A stretch of DNA of 64,000 nt from Bondarzewia mesenterica (Eukaryota > Basidiomycota > Agaricomycetes > Russulales > Bondarzewiaceae). The stretch is from assembly GCA_004802705.1 (NCBI GenBank), contig SGPL01000014.1:1-64000 (forward strand), read 5' to 3'. The notes below the pieces were generated by a model. That model saw only the letters and a list, made by a program, of their open reading frames with translations. It was not told where the DNA came from and did not search any database. Below, piece after piece: positions 38,601 to 50,869 of the stretch. The position numbers were made by a program, and so were the translations under genes. Within the stretch, counting starts at the first letter, position 1. Each line of letters begins with the position of its first letter.

Positions 38601-39881
38601 AAGAGCTTGAGGAAGCTGCCAAGGCTGCTCAGATGCACGATAGGATCTTGAGCTTCCCGGACGGGTACGAGACCAAAGTTGGCGAGCGCGGTATTCGGTT
38701 AAGTGGTGGAGAGAAGCAGCGCGTCGCCATTGCCCGCACGCTTCTGAAGAACCCGCCCATTTTGTTGCTTGATGAAGCTACCAGGTATGTCGTTTGCCAT
38801 CCTTGTTCCGAGCCCGTGTGATTCATGGGTCGTACAATAGCGCTCTTGATACCTCCACGGAAAGAGATATCCAAAAAGCTCTGCAGAACTTGGTCCAGGG
38901 ACGCTCTTCCTTGTCTATCGCTCATCGTCTCTCCGTACGTATTCATTGAAAACTTCTCGAGCATCCGTCCTAACTCTGTTTTTGGTCTAGACTATTTCCT
39001 CTGCTGACTTGTGAGATTAGCTTTATTCGTCCTGCAATTCTCACGTACTGACCATCTTTCCTAGAATCCTCGTGCTCAAAGACGGTCAGATCGTCGAGCA
39101 AGGTAGCCACAGAGAACTGCTGGAACAGAACGGCGTCTTCGCATCCATGTGGGCGGACCAAATTTCTGCTAATGAGGATCCCATCGAGGCTTCTCTGCGC
39201 AAAGACGCCATCTCAGGCTACTCCGTTGAACATAATGGTTCCATTACTAAGCCAGAAGAGACCCAAGCCACAATCGGAGACGTTCAACCTGCGGGAGAAG
39301 ACGCAATCGTGGAATCCCCGGACAATCTTACCGCTGATATCCGATCAACGGAGACACCTGTTATTGCTGAGGATGTCCCAGCCACCGACGAGCTCGTCGC
39401 ACCACAAACCAATGCACTACTCGCGTTCCCCTCCTCAGATGCTGCCGTCAGTGACTCAGCTGCGGTCTCCAGTCCCATTGCGTTCCCCACATCCGATGAT
39501 ACCGGCTCACACCGAGGTCCCTCGGTTTCTGATATGCCTATTCAAAGTCCAGGGGTGACCTTCGTCCAAGAGGTCCATTCGCCTCCTCGAAGTGGAACAC
39601 CTGACCCTGAATCCGAGCCAAAACGGAAGCGGATTTCTTCACAGAACTTCCAGCGGCTCGCGCGTCGTATCTCCATCACGACTAGACGCCAGGGTTCAAC
39701 GTCTTCCATTCCTATCCCTGCGTTCCTGCGGGACAGCCGTGTGCAGACCGATGATGGCAGCAACAAAGCAGAGGCCACGAAGACTACAGAGAGCCCAGCA
39801 CCCAGCATCCAGAGCGAGAATGACAAGAGCAAGAAAAAGGACAAGAAGGACAAGAAGAAGAGGAAAAGCACTTTGATATGA
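35669..39881 (+). CDS. Half-size ABC transporter, HMT1/ABCB6-type (B subfamily)
   Basis: Starts at ATG 35,669 ([18 protein letters not shown]). An N-terminal hydrophobic domain of several helices is typical of the HMT1/ABCB6 branch. A linker ([27 protein letters not shown]) leads into the six-helix transporter domain, spread over many short exons ([36 protein letters not shown], the usual family segment; [11 protein letters not shown]). The nucleotide-binding domain is complete: Walker [10 protein letters not shown] near 38,335, Q-loop [11 protein letters not shown], signature [16 protein letters not shown], Walker B ILLLDEAT with the D-loop in the next exon, and switch His in LSIAHRLS. After [13 protein letters not shown] is a long Ser/Pro tail ending in Lys runs. 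Relatives export glutathione- or phytochelatin-bound metals into the vacuole or carry porphyrins. In the first exon a seven-T run near 36,066 seems one base too long. Confidence 0.9.
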
Positions 39882-40418
39882 ATTCGTGGCGTTCCTTTCT
39901 AGTCCTCTTTCCCTTCATATCACCCACACTACTGTCTGCCCGTGATGTTTCTCTTTTTCCCTCTTCTTTCTAACGACTCCCCTCACGAACGTTTTTCATG
40001 AATCCTCTTATGAACCCCCTGTTACACTAGTAATGACCCTAGCATCACCCTGTCTCTTCGTCATTCGTGCATATAGCTTTTGACTAGCACATTCGTAGAT
40101 GTATTGTCCATTTGTTTCTCTGCTTCCTTTCTCTCATTCATCCGCGTTCTTGTTGGCATTTCCCGCGTGGGATGAACCGAACAGCCCCTAAACTCTGTGA
40201 TCGTTCTAGAAGATGTCGCTGTATTTAGATTTTCTGGGTTTGTATCTGAGTTTGAATATCTTGAGGGATATATAAGTTCAGCGTCGCGTCCATTTTACGC
40301 CAAGGTCCGCTCCAGGTACCCCCACAATCGGCCCGCCCTTTCTGAGTTTTCCAGTCTCGGTTTCGTTCTCGTGTACTTGGCCTGGTTCCCATTTCCCTTT
40401 TGTATTAATCCTCCAATC
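39882..40418. other. Intergenic
   Basis: Pyrimidine-rich, with many CTTTC words. It serves as the 3' region of the ABC gene and the promoter of the RRM gene. No other signal seen. Confidence 0.55.
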
Positions 40419-41409
40419 ATGTCTGCAAAGGTTTACGTTGGGTCAGTCTTGCGTGTTTGTGTCACTGCTCGTGCGCGCTTCTCCTGCTCCGTTGAGTAGG
40501 GGGAGCGTCAGACTGATTGTAACCTTCGTACACATCGTTAGCAATTTGAGTTGGAATACGACCGATGACACTTTGCGCCAAGTCAGTGTGATGTCCTTGC
40601 CCGAGGGCATTGTCCAGTTTCCTGATTTGCGCCCCGAATTGTTTTCATTACTTGCAGGCTTTCTCCGACTTCGGCCAAATTCTTGATGTGCGCTGTCTTA
40701 CCTTGCCCCTTTGATGACTGTTCATGAGAATGACTGCATCGTATCCTGAAAGAGTGTCGTCGCTGATATGTTTGCTTTGTGCTTTGCGTCGTAGTCGATC
40801 GTGATGCGTGACCGCGAGACGGGTCGCTCGCGTGGCTTCGGATTCGTGACTTACAGCTCCAACGAGGAGGCTGAGGCCGCCATCTCCAACCTCAACGAGC
40901 AGGAGCTCGACGGTAGGAGAATCAGAGTCAACTTGGCCAACGCCAAGGGGAGTGGCGGCGGTGGAGGTCAGATATAGTTGCCTGAGTATTGGCATTGACG
41001 ATTGCTCTAATAATTAGATTCTTCAGGCGGCTACTCTGGCGGTGGCGGTGGAGGCTACAACAGCGGAGGAGGCTCTGGTGGCTACGGTATGTTGATGCGA
41101 TGCAGACGATATCATCTGTGACCTCACATTGTACTGATAGGTGGTGGTGGAGGCCGCGGCTATGGCGGTGGAGGTGGATATGGTGCCCAGGGTGGTGGAT
41201 ACCAGGGCGGCGGCTACGGTGGGGGTCAGCAGGGTTGGTAGAGGTCTGTCAAGCCATCACCGCTGCATATATTCACCTAAACTTGTTCAGGGTATGGCCA
41301 GCAATATCAGCAAGGCGCGTACCCCCCTCAGGGCGGCTATGCCCCACAAGGCGACTATCAGCAAGGCGGCTTTGGCAGGGGTGGTTACGGCGGTGCTCCT
41401 GGCTACTAA
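40419..41409 (+). CDS. Glycine-rich RNA-binding protein with one RRM
   Basis: Seven exons (40,419-40,441; 40,542-40,581; 40,658-40,687; 40,795-40,966; 41,027-41,086; 41,141-41,233; 41,291-41,409) give exactly 178 residues. One RRM fills residues 1-80: RNP2 is KVYVGNLSW, RNP1 is [11 protein letters not shown], and [11 protein letters not shown] closes the fold. The rest is Gly-rich with Tyr ([25 protein letters not shown]) and ends with [11 protein letters not shown] and [14 protein letters not shown]. This is the layout of the cold-inducible CIRBP/RBM3 and plant GRP7 class, which bind RNA and act as chaperones in stress. The Tyr/Gly/Gln tail suggests condensation into granules. Seven exons in a 1 kb gene, two of 23 and 30 bases, is striking. 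Expression is probably high. Confidence 0.95.
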
Positions 41410-44400
41410 ATTCCCTCTCTTTTGTAAGTAAACGTGGTTGTCCTTTTGGTATACATGCTCACCCTACGTCTAGTTGAAACTTCTGCCACAACTTCCCTTC
41501 CATCGCTCCCTTTCCTATCTGTGGCTTTTCTTTATTTCATTTGTCATGTTTCAGTTCTCGTTCTCGTTTCTTGCTCGACTCACTCATCCACACAAAGTCC
41601 TTTCCCATTCCTGTCGTTTCTATCAGCACACGTCGTCTTCGTCCTTGGCTCGCGTCGTTAAGTCTCGGTTATATCCACAACACGGCTTGTACTAGTACGA
41701 GATCTCACCGATTTTACATTTGTCTTTTATTCCGTCGTGGGTGGGTGTGTCACTTTACCATGTGTATCTAGAAAATCCAGTCGTGCGTTTGTTGTCGTGG
41801 CCCAAAATTGGCCCTGTGTTCTCATCATGTTGTGCTCAGCAAGTGTTCAGCGTGGCTTGGTCGTGAACAGGAATTAGGCAGTAATCACTCGTTGAATTGG
41901 TGGTACCATCCTCCAACACTGGGTTACTCGTCTTGCAGACGCGATTGTATACATGTGATAAATATCAGAATTGACAATTGTTCAGTGTGACGCTACTCAC
42001 TATCTGCTCGACTGTTCCATCACGAGAGTTTCCACCATCAACGTTTCAACGTCTTGATTCTCGGATTCCGTGCTTTTGTTGTTTCCCGTGCAAAACATGC
42101 ACAGCTTCGCTCTTGATTGATACTCGCATCTGGTGTGTCGCTTTCGCCAGAACGTGTTCGCTGCGCACGTCTCAGGGCAAACCGAACCGTATGCGTTGGT
42201 GTGCCAATGTATGGCAACCCAATGGTAAGTAGCTGCTGGCTCCTACCGATCTCTTCGACCTCTGGAACTGGAACTGGAAGTACTTTCGATAAGTACGCAA
42301 AAAATGACATTTATGGTACTTCCGCCGGAGAGAACGGTAAATTACGACAGTCTAACGTCAGTGAGCATGTACAATTAATCGGACGAGTCGATCGATCTCT
42401 TTGCAATCGATTCCATGCACTTACGGTAAGTTATCTGTCCTCTGCTTTCACTTGAAAAGACACCGTTGATTTTCATTGACGCCGCGCGCGTGGGTAAGTA
42501 CTTTCAAGGCAGTATATATGCATCTTTGCAATGCGTTAGACTGAGGAGATCAGGACAGGACGACTCTCGCGAGGTGGACGTACATCTAATTGCATGAGCA
42601 ACTCTGAAGTACCTCGATTTTTTTGTGAGTGTAGTAGGTAATGGTACGGTGAGTTGTTCATCGGTGTCAGGCCCAGATTCCTCTATGTGAGCCGGGTGCG
42701 GGCCTGAGGTGATAGTATCGTTTGAGACCGTCTGAGGCCTTCAAAAAAAGTTCCGTCGACCGTCAACGAAAATGAGAACTTATCCACTTCCGAGATCCGG
42801 TGACACAGTCAATCTCCTCGACTGGTCCGACGGCTGCTTTGCGTTACCGGCCACGCCGCACGCATGCGTCTTCGCACATATCCGAGTCGATGACGATGGC
42901 ACGAGGAGGTCTAGCTGTGTATAGAGATCGTTAGCAGCGCAGCTCCAATCAGCGAGGTCACCCGGTCAATATCCCGGTCGTGCAGGCATACACCACGACA
43001 CTGCACCGGCAAAATCCTGTCAGTTGAAACCAGTACCTCGATCAGAGAGGCCTGATGTTATGATCCCCGAAAGCGAGAACAATGGAGAAGCGAAGGGGGG
43101 AGAAGTGGATGCAATCGCCCCCCCTCGCACAGGTCCGGTTACTTATCGACCAGCATCGGGCGCCCGGGGTTCAATCTGCCTGCAAGGTCCCTCGTCAAAT
43201 TTCCCCATCAAGCGTTTGGGGTTGAGTTGGACGACATCACGACGACGTGTGTCCGGACAGTTGCACGCGGGTCCGTGCGGGAAACACCAGGGCGTACTTA
43301 TGCGCAGATTGCCGTGCTTGGGGCGTATGATGCAGAGGGACCACGTATGCGTTGTCGACGCGTGGAGATGGATTCAACTGGCAACTCCGACACATCCACG
43401 CTCGCACGCTGAGGGAGGGCATCCAGGTGGTCGCAGCAAGGCATAATCAGTAGATGGGATCCGAAAACGCGACGACTGTCGAGCCTCTCTCTGAATCGCA
43501 AGGCTTTTTCTCCATCAATTGTCGTCCTGGGCATGTAATAGAAGGCGACGAAGCTTCACCTTTAAAATGAAAATTCCACCTTTGTAGAACTTTGGAAGGT
43601 GGGATCCTCCGGGAGACGGGGACCAATGAGACTGTAAAACTGTTCTGGGTGCACGGCCAAGGTCCCAACTTCTGAAGTCACGAAGAAGATGGGTCCATGT
43701 GTTGATGTGTGTACATGGAGATATACGATGATCGATGCAGATCCAGTGCGCGGACGGGGAGATGATGAAATCATGATCATGATGGAACTGAGCGCTCGTG
43801 CGTATCGATGCTGAGCGCTGGTCGGCTCAGTCCCTGAACTTACCGAGTGAAAGATAGCAGCTCGGTGGGTGCGAAGGATATTGTGCGACTCGGTGCGGTC
43901 GCACAGTCTGCAATTTAAAAAAAATGGAGGGTGATCGAGCCAGCGCACTCGGTAGTATGTAATAGGGACGGTGCCGATGGCGGGTTGTTTGAAAATTGCG
44001 AGGAGGGACCGGAGGACTGGCGAAGGACCTCTATTGTTCTCTGAGTCGTGGCGCGAGGAGACCTATTGTAGTAGGCGGGAGCAAACAAGTTGTCCATCGC
44101 ACCTGTAACTCGTCGACGGTGCCCAGTTCGTGTTGTGCAGTAAGTAGAGCGAGCGAGCTCACTGATGCTCGTTGGTACCTACAGCGAGCAGATCCGACTT
44201 TTGCGAGGTCGAACGGTGGAAAGGGCACGTTCTGAGTTGCCAGCGGAGGGTGGCGTTCGGCTGAGGGTCCGGCAGCGCCAAACAAATATGGACCCACACC
44301 GAGAATGGGAGGCGCTCAAAACGAGGGCAACGTCTCCTCCGTTTTCTGTGTCCTCTTCCTTCCACTCTCTCCTCTCCTTCCCCTCGTATCGTCCTCTTTC

Positions 44401-44425
44401 TCTCGCATTTCTGTTGCCTTTCTCA
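41410..44425. other. Gene-poor 3 kb stretch
   Basis: Starts with a T/C-rich 3' region. Open frames of up to 140 codons occur (43,024-43,446 and 42,117-42,455, plus strand), but they lack recognisable motifs or a consistent splice pattern. The last part is the pyrimidine-rich promoter of the HMG-box gene. Confidence 0.5.
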
Positions 44426-46109
44426 ATGTCTGGCCCCGTTCGAACACCGCGTGCCACCGCCGGCAACCCTCCTCGCCCACCCAATGCCTGGATCCTTTAT
44501 CGATCCGACAAACAGCACCAACTCCCTCCCGTCCCTCCTGGCCAGCCCCGCCGCCCCCAATCCGAAGTTTCAAAAACCATCTCCAACATGTGGAAGAACG
44601 AGTCCGACTCCGTCAAGGCAGAGTATGAAAACCGCGCAGAGCAAGCCAAGACGGAGCACGCTCGTCTCTACCCGAACTACCGTTTCTGCCCAATGAAGAA
44701 GGCGGACAAGGAAAAGCTCAAGGAGGAGGCCAGGATTGAGAAGGAAAAGGCCAAGGCCGAGGCACGTAAGGCGCGTCTTCGTGGCCACCATCCCTACTAC
44801 GCGACAAGCCTCCCAGTCGCGTCCACCTCGACCCAATACCTCGACTACGTGCCCCTGCCACAATGGGGTCCCCGAGACGCCCGTGGCATTCCCGGCCTCT
44901 CGCCACCGTGGTCGCAGGCGTCGTCTCCTTCCCCATCAACGCCGTCCACCGATTCCCCCGCGAGCGACACCGTCCTTGTCCCTCGTATCTCTGCCCAGCC
45001 CTCCCCACCCCAGCAAACACCCGACGCGTCCTTGAGCGCGCAAACATCAGTAGCCTCAAGTTCGCCGCGCCCTGAACCGTCGTCATCATGCGTCCCGTCC
45101 ATTTCGCAAGAGAAGGTGGCACCCGCATCACGGTCGCTGCACGTGCCACAGTCGCGGGAGACATCAATTTCACATTCTCCCGCTTCTGGGTCTCCATTCC
45201 CCGCGCAGCCATGGCCTCCCGCACCGGTAGCGTCAACATCGACGCAGTCGGCGGGCAATCTCGGTCAAGTCCTGGCATCGGACTGGCCATGCCAGGCCGA
45301 TCTGCAACTCTACGAGCAGACGTACCAGCAGGTATGTTCCCTTACATCCACACGCAGACATTTTTCTCATTCTGGTAAAGGATGCTGTCTCCTTCCGGCT
45401 ACCACAGGTCGATGTGGCGGCCGCTCAAGGTTATCAGTCGGCCGACTTTAACCAGAACGAGATGCAGGCGCTCCTCGCCTCGACTGGGGACCCCTCGGTG
45501 TACCAAGTGCACGGGCTCGACTTTACCCCTCCCAACAATCCTCCCGAAAGCGTCGAATTCGGTCTCAACGAGCCCATGGCATCGCCTCTCGCCGACGCGT
45601 TTGCCCAATTCTTGGCTCAGTTCCCATTCGAGCCTTTGGAGGGGACGTTCCCGACGCCTTCCGACATCTTGGAGGCGCAACAGCTGGATACCGGGACCGG
45701 TGGTCACGGTCAACAAGGCGACTCGTGGTTCCAGCAACCGGCGGCGGAGGCGCACCAGCAGGAGTTGTTTGGTGGGCTCCCTGGTGAGTCGATGTTCCAG
45801 TATCTGGACTTCGGCGACTTGGCTTCGGGCGGCGGCGGTGTCGGCAGCTCAACACCTGCGGGGCCCGTACCGCACCTGGCTGGGTTTGGGGAGACGCAGC
45901 AACCAGCTGCAAGCTCGTCGATCCCATCTTATGTGCAGTCTGTGGCTGTGCCCGCACAAGCTGCTGCTCGCCAGCCCTACGTTCCACCGTCTGGCGCAGC
46001 GAATGCGAACACACGTCGGGTAGGGGGTAGCTGGAAGCCGCCATTTCAGGTTCGCCAATCGTCTGGGGAGACGTCGAGGACACCGTCGTGGGACGTACCG
46101 GCATCGTGA
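44426..46109 (+). CDS. HMG-box (MATA_HMG/Sox-like) transcription factor
   Basis: Two exons (44,426-45,331 and 45,408-46,109) encode 535 residues. The HMG box covers residues 15-85: PRPPNAWILYRSDKQ, then a Pro-rich loop, SEVSKTISNMWKNES, VKAEYENRAEQAKTEHARLY and PNYRFCPMKKADKEK. The PPNAW and NYRF.P.K ends are those of fungal MATA-HMG boxes. A highly charged helix (KLKEEARIEKEKAKAEARKA) follows. The rest is a disordered Ser/Pro/Gln region with Phe- and Asp-containing patches typical of activation domains (MFQYLDFGDLA). It should bind and bend DNA in the nucleus; target genes are unknown. Frequent GC-rich codons here contrast with the N-marked relative downstream. Confidence 0.9.
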
Positions 46110-48160
46110 TCAGTGTCGCTTTCTGGTTGGTGGTTCTCGGACTATGCCATGTTTTGTGGGACTCGTTGTATCTTTGATATGTTTATTTCTTTTTTTCTGT
46201 CATGATCCATCACGCATATTAATAGCTTCCTCAAAAAATTGTTCCATTCGCATATTGTCCATTTATATCCCATCTTATTTATGATACCTCGTCCTAGTCT
46301 AGTGCCAGGTAGATTTTTTTTCGTCGCATTTGTCTTTCTCGCACATGTTTTTTCATCGTTATCTGTATGATCACTCCTCACTCACCCACCTCCTCACCAT
46401 CCGCTACGTCTAGGTCTTTTCCTGTCATCGTTGTCTTCTTGCTCTCGGATGGTTGCTCAGTCCCATACGTTTTTTTTATATCCTCTCCTGACTTTCCTTC
46501 TTTATAATCCTCGAGCGCCTGTCACACTGTATATTTTCATCCAGCCCTTGGCGAACCGTCTTTCTGACTACTATATCTCTTCTGGCCCCTGGGTCGTTTT
46601 TTTTTCCTCATCGCCGGTTATAACATCTCTGCTTGACGCATATCCACAGCCAAAATTCAATGTATATCGTTGTCTAGATTGACTGCAATCCCACTTGTGA
46701 ATCCGGCTCTTCACCGAGTACTCCATCGACTGGTTCTGAATTATTACTTGAAAGACTCGACGTCTTAGAACTCAGAAGCAGGAGATCCCCGGAATGTCGA
46801 TCAACATATGTACCCATTTATAGAAATCCGGTCAGCTTAAACTGAACCATCTCCGAGCAGTGCTGCGACACAATTTACGGTGCACAGCTCCAGTCAGCAT
46901 CCAATAAGTCTTGATCTTCATAGCGGCCAAAGCAAATGAGTATGGCTACCAGGTCCTTGTTATCGATGACCAGGCCGTTGAGCGGTCGTTCCTGACTCGA
47001 GCGTGGGCTGATTATTGTCTTGTTTCTTTTTGTCTGGCTAGTGCTGGTCCTAGCTCTGAGCTCTTTGCTATAAAACCTCGACTGGACGAGCACTCGATGA
47101 TAGGCGGGTCCCTACCCCTCCTCTCCCCAGGGAGAGTTACCTATCCCCCTGCACGATGTCTTGAACTTGACTGCTGCTCGTCGATCTTGGTATCGGTCTG
47201 GTTCCGTCGATGCTAGAGTGAAGATTTTTCAGGTACGCTGACTCGGCCATCTTCTTCCGAGTTGATTATAATGCCTATTCTGTCTTTCATTCAGCTGATG
47301 ATGCGNCCTCAAAGTCTCTGCACGGGATGTGCAAACTGTTTTTCGACTTTGATGGGTATGTCAGGAGTACTTCCGAACTTCCGATNANNNGCATTACGTC
47401 ATCACCGTGACGACAGCAAGGCGCCGCCGCCCTCGACGTAGGACTGGTGTCTACCTAGTTCTCGTGTCGGACGATGGGCTTTGCCGTGCTGGAGGGAAAN
47501 ATTTGACGTCGTTGAACGAAATGTGACAGCTCTGGAGNGCTCTCAGCAGCGCCGCTGGATCTTGAAGGCGCTGCTAGATTTTGAAGTTACGGGTCGTGAT
47601 GTCGGATGGTGAGTATCTACACAAGACTTGGGAGATTCTTCCTTCATGGTGAGAATCTNCAACAAAAACTTCAGTTCGTNGCGAGTTGAGATGGGACTAA
47701 TGACTGTTAAANCAGGAGAGGGCAATATTGCCTCATTAAGGATAGGTGGCACTTTCAGCTTCGCAACTCTGCCTGTGAGGCACCTTCCTCTGTAGAGCCT
47801 CAAAAGGATCTCACGCAAGTCGGCACGCGCTGATGATAAGCTAGCCACCGACAATTTAACAAAACGCGTAGGTCCATTGAATTAATCAAATCCTGTGCTG
47901 TTCCCGGTCAGGACAACTGTGCCACGAGCAGGCCCCCGCTGGTGCCACCACTCCCATTGTCTTGTCACGGGTATATCATATCCCAACGCATTGGCAAAGG
48001 CCTTNAGTTTGTGCAGGTTTTGTTCGGGACACGCTCTGGGCGCATAAATAGGGCCTCTGGTCAGCTTTCAATCCCCATCACCAATCAGCGATCGCTCTCA
48101 CAAGAGCTCTCCCTCCATTATCCATCCCCTACATTTACTATTCGGAGNTCATCAATCACA
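46110..48160. other. Intergenic, gene-poor
   Basis: AT- and T-rich up to about 46,650, then mixed. From 47,285 it is sprinkled with Ns. No frame with protein-like composition. The last 150 bases are the promoter of the second HMG gene. Confidence 0.5.
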
Positions 48161-49402
48161 ATGCCACGAGTTCCCACCACGAAGAGCACTAAAAAGGCGA
48201 GAAAGGANAAGACGGAAAAAACGGAGCCAAAGCCACCGAACCCATGGGTATTGTATCACTCGACGAANGGGAGGGAGCTGTACCCCCCGGGGTGTGGCGT
48301 CTCGTTTGGGGAGCGAGCGAAGGCGATGTCGAGGCTTTGGAAACTTGAGCCGCCCGAAGTCAGNCAGTACTGGACGGATCAGGCGGAGTTGCTGAAGAAG
48401 CAGCACGCTCAAAAGAAGGTGAAGNTGGAGAGCNTCCNGGCGGNGGCATTGAGAGAAGCGGAGACGGTCAATCAGGCGCAGGAGTGGGAGCCAGCGGTGG
48501 AAGCCAGNCNGGCGTCGTACGAATACGGCCACACAAACGNNGNNCCAGTGGCGTCGTNTTCGCGGACGCGGTTGGAGGACNTTCCTCCNCAAGGCTGGAG
48601 TGTGGAGGGCTCCGTNCAGCCTTCGTCGTCGGCATCGCGGACGACGCCTGTCGACGAGAAGCCGCTGAGGCATCNGGGATCGTCGTTNTACTCCCCTCCC
48701 TGCCCCCTTGAACCACAGGTGTTGNCNACGCCTGCACAACCTCCCTACGCGTTCGAGCCACAGGTGTTACCCGCGCCNACACACTCATACTTGTTCGANC
48801 AACAGGTGTTGCCCGCGCCCACACACCCTCCNTACCCATNGGAACAGCAAGTGTTGCCCGCGCCCNCACANCCNCCTTACCCNTTNGAACAGCANGTGTT
48901 NCCCNCNCCCNNANACCCTCCCCATTCTTTCCAACCGCNGGTGTTTCCCGTGCCCGCAGACACTCCCTTCCTTCTCGAGCCGCTGGGGTTGTTCTCATCC
49001 CCGTTTCCCACCTTCCCTTTACAACAGGCACCGATTGCGCCTCAGAACCACTCTCAAGCCGCGCCAGGATGTCATCAGGTACGCCCTCAATCTGCCTGAG
49101 GATCCAACGCGTCTCATTTGTTTCGTACACAGACATATCCTTCTCAATCGCCCACAAGGGCGTCGAGCACGATGCCGGGAGGATATCAACAACCTCCCAC
49201 CTTCAACGGCGGGGACATGGCCAGTCCCTCTGGGCGTCCACTGCCACAGGTCTCCGAAGCTGAGTTGGGGACGAACTGGGGGAACCTTCCAATACCACTT
49301 CATCTTCGCAGGTTCAGGGGTCGCATCGCGCTGCCCAAGTTCGTTGGTCTTCCTCCATGGTTGCCCGATTGGCCTACGTACGGGGTCGCCTTGGCCATGT
49401 GA
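48161..49402 (+). CDS. Second HMG-box protein with a proline-rich repeat region
   Basis: Exons 48,161-49,078 and 49,133-49,402 join in frame to about 395 residues. The HMG box follows a basic start (KKARK): PPNPWVLYHST, then GVSFGERAKAMSRLWKLEP and WTDQAELLKKQHAQKK, which is diverged from the 44.4 kb gene but of the same type. The middle holds repeated units of about 15 residues, such as EQQVLPAPTHP followed by a PYPFE-like end, encoded by a 45-base minisatellite at about 48,700-48,980. The C-terminus is ALPKFVGLPPWLPDWPTYGVALAM. Over 30 Ns make the repeat uncertain. It is probably a nuclear DNA-binding protein. The pair suggests an old duplication followed by fast divergence. Confidence 0.75.
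48700..48985 (+). repeat. Coding minisatellite, 45-base period
   Basis: Six or seven imperfect units of EPQVLPAP-like sequence inside the second HMG gene. Ns cluster in the units, as expected where reads from near-identical copies were merged. The copy number is therefore unreliable. Confidence 0.7.
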
Positions 49403-50010
49403 GTGGTGATCGGCTCTCGTCATCTGTGCAGCTATAGCCAGGTCGTCGTAGGCCTGTTCTGATGGTTGCCTCACACGCCTCCACGATCTTCCCTTTTCAT
49501 TCTTCTCAGGTCTTCTTGCATATCGATTTTCTTTCACCGGCTCTCCGGTTTCTCGTTTTCTCTCTCACATGTTTTTTTTTCCTCCTGCGCTTTTCTCGGC
49601 GCTCTGTATCGGTATTCATTGCATCCTGCAGCACTGTATCACTATTCCTGTATCACTATTCTTTCACTGATACCTAGACGGGGATACGTACTGTAGTCTA
49701 TCCTGGTTACTATCTAGACAGTGGAACGGCAAACCCACAATGGGGGATCTGGGGATCACAATTTAATCACCATCTTCCGAGTCGTTAGCCTGAAGTAGAG
49801 CATGTCGAGATTAAGCATACGACTTCAGACGAAGCAGACCGTAGTATTGGCTACAGGTTCGAACCGGCATGCTGGTTGACAAGTCAAAATGACTTCATGT
49901 GGACTGAAACAAGGGGTACACCATGACAATAACGAGTCCTGGTCAGGCCATGTATCGAGCGTTCTATTTATTGACCACGTACGGGAAGACAACAAGGTCG
50001 TATCTGGAAA
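49403..50010. other. Intergenic between convergent genes
   Basis: T-rich 3' sequence of the HMG gene, then nothing recognisable. A GGTTCGAACC palindrome at about 49,856 is not part of a tRNA-shaped fold. Confidence 0.5.
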
Positions 50011-50569
50011 TCAATTCTGTTCCAACAACTCGAAAACCATGTCCATCACGCTGAGGAACGTCTCTGTGTCGTCGGCGTTCGCGCTCTCACCTGGAGTACC
50101 GGTTCTCCTCTTCAATGCAATCCCGACAATGACCCCGCGTCGAGAGGAGCCAAGCAAGCCGTCAGACTCTGCAGTCCAGATAATTGTTGCTATCTGTGAC
50201 GCGTAGAGGGAATACAGTGGCTGCGTCTCTGGGGAGGGTGCGTTCCCGAGCAAGGGCGTAAGCTCGATGGAAGGGGGTGGAGGGGGAAGCGGACGATGGC
50301 TAGGATTGAGGTTTGATGGGTCCGGAGGGGGTGCTGGGAGGAGGGGAACGGTTGGAGGAATGGTCGCTTGGATCTGACGAGAATATGACTTGCATTAGTC
50401 TCCGCGAATCAGGCAATCAGGCTGTGGAAGTGTTTTTAAGGGAGCGCACCAGGTTTCCGACTTTACCAAGTTGCGTGACGAGGACTAAGATTCGATCTGC
50501 GAAGCATTGAAGGAGTGCTTCGGTTGGGACGCCGTTCACGATCCTCTCCGCCCGTGCTGTCTGTAGCAT
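50011..50569 (-). CDS. pac3: Proteasome assembly chaperone 3-like protein (PAC3/PSMG3)
   Basis: Two exons, 50,569-50,450 and 50,373-50,011, join in phase to 160 residues. The first is the family signature: ERIVNGVPTEALLQCFADRI then LVLVTQLGKVGNL, as in PSMG3 (GVPTE...F...I.V..TQ.GK.G.L). The second exon has a fungal proline-rich insert (PPPPPSIELTPLLG), the LYSLYASQIATIIW segment and RGVIVGIALKR. With its PAC4 partner, PAC3 guides alpha-ring assembly of the 20S core before leaving the complex. The ATG at 50,569 is the first in frame just before the conserved part, so it was taken as the start. It is transcribed away from MED16, sharing a 300-base promoter. Confidence 0.82.
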
Positions 50570-50869
50570 CCTCAAAGATGAGCAAACGGGTGAACAGAAA
50601 GATGTCAATTGAGGTGACGCTCGAAACCCGTGTTTCGTGAACTATGACGGCTTTCTCGCCTATATATTCCAATCATCAAAGGATTAGAGGATTCGAACTG
50701 TTGTACTGTTCCAATAGTCGCAGACGTTCACTTACCTGGTGTCACGGTCGTCGGTGGGGAAGGATCGCTTCCGGGAAAGGCAATTGACACACACTCGACA
50801 CATCCTCGATTGTCTTGTTATTCTTTAGTACATCTCTTCAACAAGACCTCCAACCTCTTCCGCGTCGAT
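50570..50869. promoter_or_regulatory. Shared divergent promoter of PAC3-like and MED16 genes
   Basis: Exactly 300 bases separate the two start codons, which point away from each other. No TATA-like box was evident, and no specific motif is claimed. Confidence 0.55.

Noticed and set aside
42117..42455. 112-codon open frame with a GTAAGT inside
   Set aside because: No family signal and nothing to join on either side.
43024..43446. 140-codon open frame on the plus strand
   Set aside because: No motif, no start context or splice pattern, and overlapping frames on the other strand of similar quality; composition looks like GC-rich shadow.
44426..49402. Mating-type locus
   Set aside because: HMG-box pairs are not the mating-type determinants in agaricomycetes, which use homeodomain and pheromone/receptor genes; none of those is present.
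49840..49880. GGTTCGAACC resembling a tRNA T-arm
   Set aside because: The flanks do not pair as a T-stem and no D-arm, anticodon arm or acceptor stem was found. It is only a palindrome.
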